Shown here: piece by piece, positions 16,815 through 25,992 of the stretch
Position numbering within the stretch: the stretch's first letter is position 1
Layout: the number at the start of each line of letters is the position of its first letter
From: an uncultured Clostridia bacterium
Lineage (GTDB): Bacteria > Bacillota > Clostridia > Lachnospirales > Cellulosilyticaceae
Length of the DNA: 61,800 bases
Reading direction: 5' to 3'
Assembly: GCA_937981575.1 (NCBI GenBank)
Contig: CALJNR010000041.1
Coordinates: 1-61,800, forward strand
Notes under the pieces: model-generated
The model's database searches: none
What the model saw: only the letters and a program-made list of their open reading frames with translations
Told to the model about the DNA's origin: nothing
Position numbers and translations under genes: made by a program

Positions 16815-18326
16815 ATGGAGAGATACATTATTGCGCTGGATCAAGGCACGACAAGCTCGAGAGCTATTATATTTGACAAAGACCAAAATATAATTGGGAT
16901 AAGCCAAAGAGAGTTTACGCAAATTTATCCTAAAGAAGGCTGGGTAGAACATGATCCCATGGAAATTTGGGCAACGCAGTATGGGGCGCTTCAGGAAGTT
17001 ATTGCAAAAGCCAACATGACGCAGGAAGATATCGCAGCTATTGGTATTACCAATCAAAGAGAAACAACTATTGTGTGGGATAAAGAAACAGGCATTCCTG
17101 TGCATAATGCCATTGTATGGCAGTGCAGAAGAACAGCTGATGTTTGTGAAGACTTAAAAAGAAAAGGGCTCGAAGGCTATGTTAGAAAAGCTACAGGGCT
17201 TGTGCTGGATGCTTATTTTTCAGGCACTAAAATCAAATGGATTCTTGATCATGTAGAAGGAGCGAGGGAGCGCGCCAAAGAGGGAAAACTTCTGTTTGGT
17301 ACAGTAGATACATGGCTTATCTGGAAGCTTACAAATGGAAAGGTACATATTACCGATTACACCAACGCTTCACGGACCATGCTCTTTAATATTCATACGC
17401 TGAAGTGGGATGAAAAGCTTCTTGGTGAACTGGGTATTCCACCCTCTATGCTTCCGGAAGTCAGAAATTCTTCTGAAATCTATGGATATGCTAATCTTGG
17501 GGCCAAAGGCGGCGTCAGGGTACCGATAAGCGGTGCTGCTGGAGATCAGCAGGCTGCGCTTTTTGGGCAGGGCTGTTTTAATAAGGGAGATGTAAAAAAT
17601 ACCTATGGGACAGGATGCTTTGTACTGATGAATACGGGAGAAGAAGCTGTAGAGAGCCAAAATGGACTGCTTACCACTATTGCTATCGGACTTGATGGGA
17701 AGGTGCAGTATGCTTTAGAAGGATCCGTATTTGTAGGAGGCGCTGCTGTGCAGTGGCTAAGGGATGAACTGAGATTTGTCAATGACTCTTCGGATACGGA
17801 TTATTTTGCAAGTAAGGCGCAAAACAGCGGAGGTGTTTATGTAGTGCCTGCCTTTGTAGGATTGGGCGCGCCTTATTGGGATATGTATGCAAGGGGCGGC
17901 ATTTTTGGCATTACACGAGGAACCAATAGAAATCATATCATTAGAGCTTCTTTAGAAGCTATTGCCTATCAAAGTCGAGACGTTATGGAAGCGATGATTG
18001 AAGATGTGGGGCATGGTATTAACAATATAAAGGTAGATGGCGGAGCCAGCAAAAATAATTTCCTCATGCAGTTTCAGGCAGATATTACGGGTACAAAAGT
18101 TGTAAGACCTATGGTTGTAGAAACAACTGCACTAGGAGCAGCTTATCTTGCGGGATTTGCAGTAGGATACTGGAAAGATAAGCATGAAATACAAGAAGCG
18201 TGGCGAATGGATAAGGCATTCGCTCCGCAAATGGATGAAAAGGAAAGAATAAAATGCTGCCGGGGATGGAAAAAAGCGGTTAAAAGATGTATGGCGTGGG
18301 AACTTGAAGATCAGGAAGACATATGA
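16815..18326 (+). CDS. glpK: Glycerol kinase
   Basis: Phosphorylates glycerol to glycerol 3-phosphate with ATP. The 503-residue length is standard. The N-terminus has [15 protein letters not shown] (ATP phosphate loop), then GITNQRETT, the [10 protein letters not shown] signature, and the C-terminal [17 protein letters not shown] signature of FGGY kinases. GAGAGGAG precedes ATG 16815. No glycerol facilitator gene (glpF) is visible nearby. Its expression is probably set by the leader terminator and GlpP. Confidence 0.98.
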   Translation: MERYIIALDQGTTSSRAIIFDKDQNIIGISQREFTQIYPKEGWVEHDPMEIWATQYGALQEVIAKANMTQEDIAAIGITNQRETTIVWDKETGIPVHNAIVWQCRRTADVCEDLKRKGLEGYVRKATGLVLDAYFSGTKIKWILDHVEGARERAKEGKLLFGTVDTWLIWKLTNGKVHITDYTNASRTMLFNIHTLKWDEKLLGELGIPPSMLPEVRNSSEIYGYANLGAKGGVRVPISGAAGDQQAALFGQGCFNKGDVKNTYGTGCFVLMNTGEEAVESQNGLLTTIAIGLDGKVQYALEGSVFVGGAAVQWLRDELRFVNDSSDTDYFASKAQNSGGVYVVPAFVGLGAPYWDMYARGGIFGITRGTNRNHIIRASLEAIAYQSRDVMEAMIEDVGHGINNIKVDGGASKNNFLMQFQADITGTKVVRPMVVETTALGAAYLAGFAVGYWKDKHEIQEAWRMDKAFAPQMDEKERIKCCRGWKKAVKRCMAWELEDQEDI

Positions 18327-18466
18327 TAGTATTATATTATAGAAATTTGCGTGTAGAATGAAGCTATACTATTTGAACCCTAGCTGTGCGTAAAGGTTTC
18401 TAAAAAATATTAAGCTAAATATATTTTTAGCCGTAACACAAAGAGGCTTTAAATAATTAAATAAAG

Positions 18467-18536
18467 TGCGAGAGAATAAGAGCCAAGCACAAAAGAAACA
18501 CTGATAAAAGTGTTTCTTTGCTGTTTGGCTTTTTTG
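18467..18536 (+). promoter_or_regulatory. Leader motif and long terminator before the glycerol-3-phosphate oxidase unit
   Basis: AGCCAA (from 18481) pairs with TTGGCT (to 18530), with an inner AAAGAAACACT/AGTGTTTCTTT stem, then a T-run. It lies 65 bases before the dehydrogenase start. The purine-rich TGCGAGAGAATAAGAG just upstream overlaps the foot of the stem and resembles the motif in the glpK leader, so this may be a second GlpP target. It could also be the glpK terminator. Confidence 0.7.
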
Positions 18537-18600
18537 CGTTTGGATAAACTCAGCGTGATAGAATACGCTACAAATTTAGTGCATAGAGGAGGTATGGAGC

Positions 18601-20028
18601 ATGTATGATGTTGCAATAGTTGGAGCGGGAATAATAGGTGCCAGTATCTTTAGGGAGCTTACGAAATATAACGTTAAGGTTATTGTATTAGATAAGGAAA
18701 ATGATGCAGCCATGGGAACGACCAGGGCAAATTCAGCAATTGTCCATGCGGGATATGATCCTAAAGAAGGAACGCTTATGGCAAAGTATAATGTATGGGG
18801 AAGTGAGCTTTTTGAAGAGCTCTGCAGGGATTTATCGGTTCCTTATAAAAGAAATGGATCATTAGTTTTGGGATTTGATGATGAAGATATGGAAAGGCTA
18901 AAAAAGCTTTATGAAAATGGACAAAAAAACAAAGTTAGGGGGCTTAGGCTGCTAAACCGAGAAGAGGTTTTAATGAAAGAACCGAACCTATCACAGGCAG
19001 TTAAGGGAGCACTTTATGCCCCTACCGGGGCCATAGTGGGACCTTTTGAGCTGACGATTGCCCTAATAGAAAATGGCGTCACAAATGGAGGCGAATTTAA
19101 AACTTCAGCAGAAGTTATTGGAATCGAAAAAGAAGGAGTAGTGTTTTGTTTAAAGCTAAAAGAAGGGGAACCAATAAAGAGCAGATATGTTGTTAATGCG
19201 GCGGGGCTGCATGCTGATAAGGTGCATAATATGATCTGCAAGGAAAGCTTTAAGATTTTACCCCGTAAAGGAGAATATTACGTGATGGATAAAAGTCAAG
19301 GAGGGATTATCCAGCATACGCTCTTTCAGTGTCCGAACAAAATGGGCAAAGGTGTTCTGATTACGCCGACAGTGCATGGCAATCTATTGGTAGGCCCCAG
19401 TTCAGAAGATCTAGAAGAGAAAAAAAATGTAGGGGTTACAAGCAAGGGGCTTGGTCTCATTCAAGAAACTGCTAAGAAAACATTAGAGCACATTAATTAC
19501 AGAGAAAATATCAGGAATTTTTCAGGGTTAAGAGCAATATCAGATAGGGATGATTTTATTATAGAAGAAACAGCGGTAAAAGGATTTATTGATGCAGCAG
19601 GGATGAAGTCACCAGGGCTTTCAGCGGCACCGGCCATAGCCATAGATGTAGTGGCCATTCTGCAGCAAATAGGACTTTTGGCGGAGCCTAAAAAAGACTT
19701 TCAGCCTAAGAGGCATCAAATAAGATTTGCAGAGCTCTCACCACAGGAAAAACAAGAACTTATCAAAAAAGATCCGAGGTATGGCAGAATAATCTGCAGA
19801 TGTGAGCAGGTTACAGAAGGGGAAATTGTAGAGAGTATACAACGTCCGGCAGGGGCAACTACAGTAGATGGCGTCAAAAGGCGATGCAGGCCCGGTATGG
19901 GGAGATGCCAAGGTGGGTTTTGCGGTCCCAGAGTACAGGAGATTTTAGCCAGAGAGCTTAAGAAGCCTATGGAGGCTGTTATTTTAGACCGAGAAGGCTC
20001 CTATATTTTAACCGGAAAAACCAAGTGA
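18601..20028 (+). CDS. GlpA-like FAD glycerol-3-phosphate dehydrogenase with BFD [2Fe-2S] domain
   Basis: Oxidises glycerol 3-phosphate to dihydroxyacetone phosphate. The N-terminal FAD motif is G8-A-G-I-I-G13, followed by the GTTRANSAIVHAGYDP stretch found in GlpA/LhgO proteins. The C-terminal 80 residues are a BFD-like [2Fe-2S] domain with CRCEQVTEGEI, a Cys in KRRCRPGMGRCQGGFCGP and nearby cysteines. Length is 475 residues. It starts after GGAGGT and runs directly into two partner genes. The three together correspond to the anaerobic Firmicute glycerol-3-phosphate oxidase unit, in which electrons leave through the partner flavoprotein. Confidence 0.92.
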   Translation: MYDVAIVGAGIIGASIFRELTKYNVKVIVLDKENDAAMGTTRANSAIVHAGYDPKEGTLMAKYNVWGSELFEELCRDLSVPYKRNGSLVLGFDDEDMERLKKLYENGQKNKVRGLRLLNREEVLMKEPNLSQAVKGALYAPTGAIVGPFELTIALIENGVTNGGEFKTSAEVIGIEKEGVVFCLKLKEGEPIKSRYVVNAAGLHADKVHNMICKESFKILPRKGEYYVMDKSQGGIIQHTLFQCPNKMGKGVLITPTVHGNLLVGPSSEDLEEKKNVGVTSKGLGLIQETAKKTLEHINYRENIRNFSGLRAISDRDDFIIEETAVKGFIDAAGMKSPGLSAAPAIAIDVVAILQQIGLLAEPKKDFQPKRHQIRFAELSPQEKQELIKKDPRYGRIICRCEQVTEGEIVESIQRPAGATTVDGVKRRCRPGMGRCQGGFCGPRVQEILARELKKPMEAVILDREGSYILTGKTK

Positions 20029-20040
20029 GGAGGATGCAAT

Positions 20041-21288
20041 ATGCACTATGATTTAGTAGTAATAGGAGGGGGCCCTGCAGGACTTGCAGCGGCTTATGAA
20101 GCTTATGAAAATGGAATCAGCAAGGTGCTGATTATAGAAAGAGAAAAGGAACTAGGGGGCATTTTGAATCAATGCATTCATAATGGCTTTGGGCTCCATA
20201 CTTTTAAAGAAGAACTGACAGGCCCGGAGTATGCAGAACGTTGTATTGATAAGGTCATGTATTCAACTATAGAAGTTAAGACGGATACGATGGTCCTAAA
20301 TATAGAAGAAAAATACATTCACGCTGTTAATGGGGTGGATGGCTATATGGTTATTAAGGCATCTGCTATAATACTCGCTATGGGATGCAGAGAAAGAACA
20401 AGAGGTGCTATTCACATACCAGGGTACAGGCCGTCCGGAATCTTTACAGCAGGGGCCGCACAGCGCTATATCAATATGGAAGGGTATATGGTAGGCAGAG
20501 AAGTTGTTATCTTGGGTTCGGGAGATATTGGGCTTATTATGGCAAGGAGGATGGCTCTTGAAGGGGCTAAAGTAAAAGCTGTTATTGAGCTTATGCCCTA
20601 TTCAAATGGACTAAGCCGTAATATTGTTCAGTGTCTTGAGGATTATGATATTCCGCTTTATCTTTCGCATACAGTAACAGATGTTGTGGGCAGCGGTCGT
20701 CTGGAAAAGGTAGTGGTTCAGGCAGTTGATGAAAATAGAAAACCCATTTTAGGGACAGAAAAGGTTTTTGTGTGTGATACGCTTCTTCTGTCAGTTGGGC
20801 TTATCCCTGAAAATGAGCTCTCAAAAAATGCAGGGCTCAGGCTTGATCCAAGAACCAATGGGCTTATAGTGGATGAGACGATGCAGACATCGGAGGAAGG
20901 GATCTTTGCCTGTGGCAATGTACTGCATGTTCACGACCTGGTAGACTTTGTAACAGAAGAAGCTCAAAATGCAGGCAGAAATGCGGCGCTATATCTTAAC
21001 GGAACCTCTGCGAAAGCAAAAACAGTTCAGGTTCTAAATGGAAATGGCATCACTTATACAGTGCCGCAGCTCATTAACCTTTCCAAGGACATAAAGATCA
21101 AATTATTTATGCGTGTAAGTAGGCCCTATTATAACCAAGAGATAGTAGTAAAATGTAAAGAGCAGGTGATAGCCTCTTTTAAGAAAAAAGTGCTTTTGCC
21201 AGCTGAAATGCAAAATATTGTTCTGGAAACCAAACAGTTAAGGGAGATAGATGGAAATATTTTGATAGCACTAGAGGAGGCGGAGTAA
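20041..21288 (+). CDS. FAD-dependent pyridine nucleotide-disulfide oxidoreductase of the glycerol unit
   Basis: A 415-residue two-dinucleotide-domain flavoprotein. GGGPAGLAAAYEA at the N-terminus binds FAD; VILGSGDIGLIMARRM near residue 155 is the second nucleotide site; EGIFACGNVLHVHDLVD is the conserved C-terminal FAD motif. CGNV and the ILNQCIHNGFG Cys are family features. It takes electrons from the GlpA-like subunit. AGGAGG overlaps the preceding stop region. It ends exactly where the DUF1667 gene begins. Confidence 0.92.
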   Translation: MHYDLVVIGGGPAGLAAAYEAYENGISKVLIIEREKELGGILNQCIHNGFGLHTFKEELTGPEYAERCIDKVMYSTIEVKTDTMVLNIEEKYIHAVNGVDGYMVIKASAIILAMGCRERTRGAIHIPGYRPSGIFTAGAAQRYINMEGYMVGREVVILGSGDIGLIMARRMALEGAKVKAVIELMPYSNGLSRNIVQCLEDYDIPLYLSHTVTDVVGSGRLEKVVVQAVDENRKPILGTEKVFVCDTLLLSVGLIPENELSKNAGLRLDPRTNGLIVDETMQTSEEGIFACGNVLHVHDLVDFVTEEAQNAGRNAALYLNGTSAKAKTVQVLNGNGITYTVPQLINLSKDIKIKLFMRVSRPYYNQEIVVKCKEQVIASFKKKVLLPAEMQNIVLETKQLREIDGNILIALEEAE

Positions 21289-21642
21289 ATGATCAAAAAA
21301 ATAACCTGTACTATTTGTCCTATTGGCTGCAAATTAGAAGTGGATATAGAAAAAAATACAGTAACAGGGCATACCTGTAAGAGGGGAGAGGTGTATGGAA
21401 TTGCAGAAGTGACAGCGCCAACGAGAGTGATTACTTCTACGGTTAAACTTGAAGGAGGTATATATCCAGTTCTTCCTGTAAAAACTAATGGTGCTATTCC
21501 TAAACATCTTAATTTTAAGTGTATGGAGCTTATTAATCAAATACAAGTTAAGGCACCAGTGAAAATGGGAGATATTATTGCAGAAAATGTATTAGATACA
21601 GGAGTTGATCTTGTGGCAACACGGTCAATTAAAAAGGGATAA
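21289..21642 (+). CDS. DUF1667 small Cys-rich protein of the glycerol unit
   Basis: A 117-residue protein starting with ITCTICPIGCKLEV, which has the CxxCxxxC arrangement, then TGHTCKRGEVYG and the VLPVKTNGAIPK motif, all typical of DUF1667. The cysteines suggest an iron-sulfur or redox centre. It is always found with the two flavoprotein genes before it and probably forms a small electron-carrier subunit. Start and preceding stop are adjacent, with GAGGAGGCGGAG as ribosome site. Confidence 0.92.
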   Translation: MIKKITCTICPIGCKLEVDIEKNTVTGHTCKRGEVYGIAEVTAPTRVITSTVKLEGGIYPVLPVKTNGAIPKHLNFKCMELINQIQVKAPVKMGDIIAENVLDTGVDLVATRSIKKG

Positions 21643-21758
21643 GCGGAAGTTTAACCACAAAATGTTGAAAAATAATGAGATTTATTATAAAATTAAGCTT
21701 AAGTTCAATAAATCTTAACTTTTGTTTTACGTGCTAACGGCATGTAACGTTGCATCCT

Positions 21759-21788
21759 ATGTAAAATTACGCTTTATGTAAAATTACG
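21759..21788 (+). repeat. Two tandem 17-base direct repeats before the M23 gene
   Basis: ATGTAAAATTACG occurs at 21759-21771 and again at 21776-21788, spaced 17 bases apart. Each contains GTAA-AA-TTAC, a small palindrome. The pair lies 27 bases before the gene start and may be a regulator binding site. Confidence 0.6.
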
Positions 21789-21814
21789 TTTTGTAACAGA
21801 AAGGAAAGTTCTCT

Positions 21815-22744
21815 GTGTTTTACCAAAGAAAAGATAAGGCTAAGAAATATAATATCATCATTATTCCAGAAAGAGGAAGCCATACCAAGAAGATAAGTCT
21901 ATCTTCAGTTATCCTAAAAACAACACTAGTTACTATTTTGATATTCGGGGTAGGGCTTGGTATGTTTGTGTACGTGTTTTTTAGCAGATATCATAGTCTT
22001 AATGAAAATATTACAGTCCTCAAAAAGAAAGAAGACTATATCAGGACTTTAGAAGAGGATAATAAAAGCAAAGAAGAAGAAATACAAAACTATAAAGTTT
22101 ATGAGGATTCTGTCAGGGATAAGATAGAAGCGCTAAATGAACTGGAGCAGAATATAAAAGAAAAACTGGATAAAAGCAATTTTTTTAATGATACGACAGT
22201 ACTTAATGACATGGCAGCCATTAAGAGTGATCAGCCGCAAATGCAGGCAGTTTATCTTGCAGCAAGCAAAACGCCGGTTGAAACGATAGAAAGTAAGATC
22301 AAGTCTCTTGAAAGCATTAATGAAAAGCTGGATCACATTTTAGAAAAGGAGCAGTATATTCCTTCGTTTGTTCCAGCCAAGGGGAGAATTACGAGCTATT
22401 TTGGTCTAAGGGCCAATCCTTTTACGCGTAAAGGGGAAGAAGATCATCCAGCGATAGATATTGCGAATAATTATGGCACCAAGATTCATGCAACGGCCAA
22501 AGGACGGGTTGTTTATGCAGAATATAAAAAAGGATTTGGAAATGCAGTTTATTTAGACCACGGCAATGGGTTCACAAGCTTATACGGTCATGCTTCAGAA
22601 CTTCTGGTGGAGGCTGGGCAGATTGTAGAAAAAGGTGAGGTTATAGCACTAATGGGTTCTACTGGAAGGTCTACAGGCTCTCATGTTCATTTTGAACTAA
22701 GAAGAAACGGTGTTCCGATTAATCCGATTAAAATATTTGAATAA
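21815..22744 (+). CDS. M23 family peptidase with coiled coil (bactofilin partner)
   Basis: A membrane-anchored LytM-type endopeptidase, likely acting on peptidoglycan. Residues about 28-50 form one membrane segment, followed by a coiled coil (about 60-115) and the C-terminal M23 domain. Zinc ligands are in the DHPAIDIANNYG region (HxxxD) and GSHVHFELR (HxH). Length is 309 residues. The start is a GTG at 21815 after AAAGGAAAG. It precedes a bactofilin by 11 bases, a pairing known for LmdC-type peptidases that shape cell wall or stalk morphology in other bacteria. Confidence 0.93.
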   Translation: MFYQRKDKAKKYNIIIIPERGSHTKKISLSSVILKTTLVTILIFGVGLGMFVYVFFSRYHSLNENITVLKKKEDYIRTLEEDNKSKEEEIQNYKVYEDSVRDKIEALNELEQNIKEKLDKSNFFNDTTVLNDMAAIKSDQPQMQAVYLAASKTPVETIESKIKSLESINEKLDHILEKEQYIPSFVPAKGRITSYFGLRANPFTRKGEEDHPAIDIANNYGTKIHATAKGRVVYAEYKKGFGNAVYLDHGNGFTSLYGHASELLVEAGQIVEKGEVIALMGSTGRSTGSHVHFELRRNGVPINPIKIFE

Positions 22745-22755
22745 GGAGAAAAGCA

Positions 22756-23139
22756 ATGTTTGGAGATTTTAAAAGTGATAAGGATCATAAAGGCAAACAA
22801 GGTGAGGTGGGGACATTTATTGATACGACAGCATCACTTAAGGGTGATATTGTAACAGAGGGAAATATTAGAATCGACGGCAAGTTTCACGGCAATATCA
22901 TTTCGGCTAAAGATGTTGTAGTTGGTGAAGAAGGACTTATCGAAGGACAGATCACCTGTGAGACTATGGTGGTCTATGGCATGGTTAAAGGAAATATTAA
23001 AAGTGCGGGGCTTGTTGAGATCATGTCCACTGGTAAGGTGTTTGGTGATATAGAAGTACAAAGTATTTCTATCAAAGAAGGGGCGGTCTTCGAAGGCAAA
23101 AGCATTATGAAGCAGCAAGGGGTATCAGAAATTGAATAA
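22756..23139 (+). CDS. Bactofilin (polymer-forming cytoskeletal protein)
   Basis: A 127-residue protein of the DUF583 family that forms beta-helical filaments without nucleotide. The core reads as repeated short strands: TASLKGDIVTEGNIRIDGKFHGNI, then further G-x-I/V steps to VFGDIEVQSISIKEGAVFEG. Short unstructured ends flank it. It is co-transcribed with the M23 peptidase, suggesting that the filament positions the hydrolase. AAGGAGA precedes the start; a terminator follows closely. Confidence 0.95.
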   Translation: MFGDFKSDKDHKGKQGEVGTFIDTTASLKGDIVTEGNIRIDGKFHGNIISAKDVVVGEEGLIEGQITCETMVVYGMVKGNIKSAGLVEIMSTGKVFGDIEVQSISIKEGAVFEGKSIMKQQGVSEIE

Positions 23140-23152
23140 ATAGTTTACTCAC

Positions 23153-23188
23153 AGACTGTGGGGCATAAAGATGCTTCATGGTCTTTTT
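23153..23188 (+). terminator. Terminator after bactofilin
   Basis: AGAC (23153-23156 region) pairs with GTCT at 23181, with an inner GCAT/ATGC stem, followed by five T. Confidence 0.75.
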
Positions 23189-23460
23189 GTTTACGCATGT
23201 TTACAGACTGTATACGCAACATAGAATTTAATAGGCAATGAAACAAAAATATGATAAAATTTAGAATAGATATTAAATTCTAATAGAGTGATAAAACCTA
23301 GGAACTTAAATGACCTAGGTAATTGCAGGATTTAAAGGACTTAGGGTATCTAATAGGTCTGCAAGAGAATTTTAGTATTATCCAGAGGCTAGATTGCGTA
23401 ATTCAATAAATCTAGAATGATGTAATGAACTAACTATTAAGAGTTACAAGGGGGATAAAT
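23189..23460. other. Upstream region of the DUF2339 gene
   Basis: No gene. The inverted repeat ACCTAGG (23296-23302) and CCTAGGT (23314-23320), 11 bases apart, is the only clear structure. Later bases repeat partial variants (GACTTAGGGT, AATAGGTC). It could be a regulatory site; nothing more can be supported. Confidence 0.35.
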
Positions 23461-25992
23461 GTGAGAGATTTTGGAAGTGAGTTTGGGGAATTATTGCAAC
23501 AGCAAAAGGAGCTTATCAGGCATTATGAAGAAGTGATTGGGGATTATCAAAAGAGTGAAATAAATCTTCAGAATGTCAAGCTCAAAAAAGAAGTAGAGGA
23601 ACTGCAAAGCAGACTGGAGGAGCTAAAAAAGAATTATCTCGCTTCAGAAAAGGAAGTAAAGCAACTTAAGGGGCACTTAACCGAGCAGATGCTGAGTGAA
23701 AAGTCTCAGCTCATTGCTTCCTCTAAAGAAAAGATGAAGATTTATTTTGGCAGGGCAGAAGGAGAAATTGTTGACAAGCTGACTCAAATGGAGCAGCGTT
23801 ATGCAATGGAAATTCAAAAGTTAAGTCATGAATATGCCAAAAAGCTTGGACCAGATTACAAAGCATTTGAAGAAAAGCTTAGAGGTCTTCAGTATGATAT
23901 GCACCAGAAGGTGATGGAGCGGACTGGGGAACTGAGCTTAAGAAAAGCACAGCTTAGAGAGGATAGGGATAAAAGACTAGGGGAATTCCAGGAGACAGCT
24001 GTTACAGAAGAAATGATAGCAAAGCGGCTCCGCCAAAATAGTATTGAAGTGAAAATAGGGCTTAACTGGATCAGTAAAGCGGGCGTGCTTCTTATACTTA
24101 TAGGGGTTATCGCAGCGATGAAATATTCTTACACTTCGTTTAGTGCAAGTATGAAAGGCATCTTCGGGCTTCTTATTGGTCTTGGATTTTTGGGAGTTGG
24201 CGAATATTTTAATCAAAAGAAGAAGAGTGTTCTTGGAACAGCTCTTAGCGGAGGCGGTATTGGGGTATGCTATCTGACGATTTTTTGGAGCTACTTTGCT
24301 TTAGGGATCATAGGAATGGAAACGGCGCTTGTTTTATCTATTCTGCTCAGTCTCTCAGCCTTTGTACTTTCCATACGTTATAACTCAAGGACGATAGGGG
24401 CATTTGCGCTTATTGGAGGCTATCTTCCGCTTTTAAGCTATATTGGCATGAATGAGCTTAAAGGAGAGGCTATTTATATAGGCATGGGGTATGTCTTTGC
24501 ACTTAACTTAGTCACTATTCTTATTGCGATGAAAAAAGACTGGATGGTACTTAAAGTTTTAAGCTTTTTGTCACACTTGCCGATTCTGCTTTATTTAACT
24601 TTTAATGCCCCGAGTGGGATAGCAGCGGTGACCTATACATTAATCGTATTTAGTATGTACCTGGTTATGATTTTTGCATACCCAATAGGGTATAAACAAA
24701 AGCTGGGGACAGGCAACATTATCTTTTTGGGAGCCAATACCTTTTTAAGCTGCGTTGTAAGCTATGGGCTTTTTAATCACTTTGGGTTTGATGCCTATAG
24801 GGGGAGCTTGGCACTAGCATTTTGTATTGTTTATCTAGGGTTAAATACACTTGTAAATAGATCCATTAAGACAGAACCACAGGCAGCAGTTATTTTTGGG
24901 ATTACCTCACTTACTTTTGCTGTACTAGTTATCCCTTTTCAATTTGGTTCAGACTGGGTTGTCCTTGGATGGTTTATAGAGGGAATGCTGCTTATTCTTT
25001 ACCGAAGCAAAATAAAGAGCAAGCTGGCAGAATGGGGAGGAATTGCGATTTTTGCCCTCTGCATCATAAGCTTTATTTTCCTATTTTATGATTATTATGA
25101 TAAAGTACTGCTTGGCCTTAATATGGCAGATGTTAACTATACCATTGTTACAGCCGGCACAATAGGCGTGATGATTTCATATCTTATTGAGATTAGAAAA
25201 AGCTACGGGGACCTTTTTCTGTTTTATGATAAGGGGAAACTTGTAACAGCTTATAAGTATTTGGCTTGTTTTAATGTGTGGCTCTACTGTAACTATATTG
25301 TAAGCAGAAGCTATGAAGGACTAACACGAGGAACAAACGTTATAGGGGATGCCGACAAGCTGCTGCTCTTTGTGATGATTACAGCTGTACTGGCTTATAT
25401 TTTGTCTAAGGTTTCACTGCTGCAAGACGGCGGAATGCGCTACGTAGTGATCGTGATGCGAACGATTGTTGGGGGGATTTGTGTACTCATGAACCTTATG
25501 CCTTCACTAATTAATGAAGCCTCAAAAGGAGTTGGCATCACCGTTCTTGTTATTTATAACCTGTTAGTACTTCTAAATCTTAGACATACCCTTAAGGACC
25601 TTACTGAAAAAGAGAATCTAAATGGAGAGATTTCTCCTGTACTTATAAGTTCTTATGTTTTATTTAATACGACGCTGTTGTTAAAGATGCATCTGGATCT
25701 TGGCTATGTTGATTTTATGATTAGCATCTTCTATATTATTACAGCTTTTGTACTCATTATTGTAGGGTTTAAGTATTATTATAGGTACATTAGGTATGGC
25801 GGACTCGTTTTAGCCATTTTTGCAACAGCGAAATTATTTTTATTTGATGCCAGGGATCTATGGGAAAAATATAGGATTGTATCCTATTTTGCATTCGGCA
25901 TTGTACTGATAGGCATATCTTATATGTATCAGAAGTTTTCAAGAACAATGCTTCTTGATAAAAGCGATATAACAATAGGAGGGGAAGAGTGA
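23461..25992 (+). CDS. DUF2339 polytopic membrane protein
   Basis: A large (843-residue) protein. The first about 190 residues are a long coiled coil (QQQKELIRHYEEVIGDY to QETAVTEEM). After that come more than twenty hydrophobic segments, opening with IGLNWISKAGVLLILIGVIAAMKY, the conserved entry motif of DUF2339. The function is unknown. The start is GTG 23461 after AAGGGGG. The stop overlaps the start of the following gene (GTGA), indicating translational coupling. DUF2339 proteins are paired with DUF3999 proteins in other bacteria, as seems to be true here. Confidence 0.88.
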   Translation: MRDFGSEFGELLQQQKELIRHYEEVIGDYQKSEINLQNVKLKKEVEELQSRLEELKKNYLASEKEVKQLKGHLTEQMLSEKSQLIASSKEKMKIYFGRAEGEIVDKLTQMEQRYAMEIQKLSHEYAKKLGPDYKAFEEKLRGLQYDMHQKVMERTGELSLRKAQLREDRDKRLGEFQETAVTEEMIAKRLRQNSIEVKIGLNWISKAGVLLILIGVIAAMKYSYTSFSASMKGIFGLLIGLGFLGVGEYFNQKKKSVLGTALSGGGIGVCYLTIFWSYFALGIIGMETALVLSILLSLSAFVLSIRYNSRTIGAFALIGGYLPLLSYIGMNELKGEAIYIGMGYVFALNLVTILIAMKKDWMVLKVLSFLSHLPILLYLTFNAPSGIAAVTYTLIVFSMYLVMIFAYPIGYKQKLGTGNIIFLGANTFLSCVVSYGLFNHFGFDAYRGSLALAFCIVYLGLNTLVNRSIKTEPQAAVIFGITSLTFAVLVIPFQFGSDWVVLGWFIEGMLLILYRSKIKSKLAEWGGIAIFALCIISFIFLFYDYYDKVLLGLNMADVNYTIVTAGTIGVMISYLIEIRKSYGDLFLFYDKGKLVTAYKYLACFNVWLYCNYIVSRSYEGLTRGTNVIGDADKLLLFVMITAVLAYILSKVSLLQDGGMRYVVIVMRTIVGGICVLMNLMPSLINEASKGVGITVLVIYNLLVLLNLRHTLKDLTEKENLNGEISPVLISSYVLFNTTLLLKMHLDLGYVDFMISIFYIITAFVLIIVGFKYYYRYIRYGGLVLAIFATAKLFLFDARDLWEKYRIVSYFAFGIVLIGISYMYQKFSRTMLLDKSDITIGGEE

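Noticed and set aside
23977..24216. Minus-strand frames inside the DUF2339 gene and other large genes
   Set aside because: Shadows of real genes with no ribosome sites and no conserved motifs.
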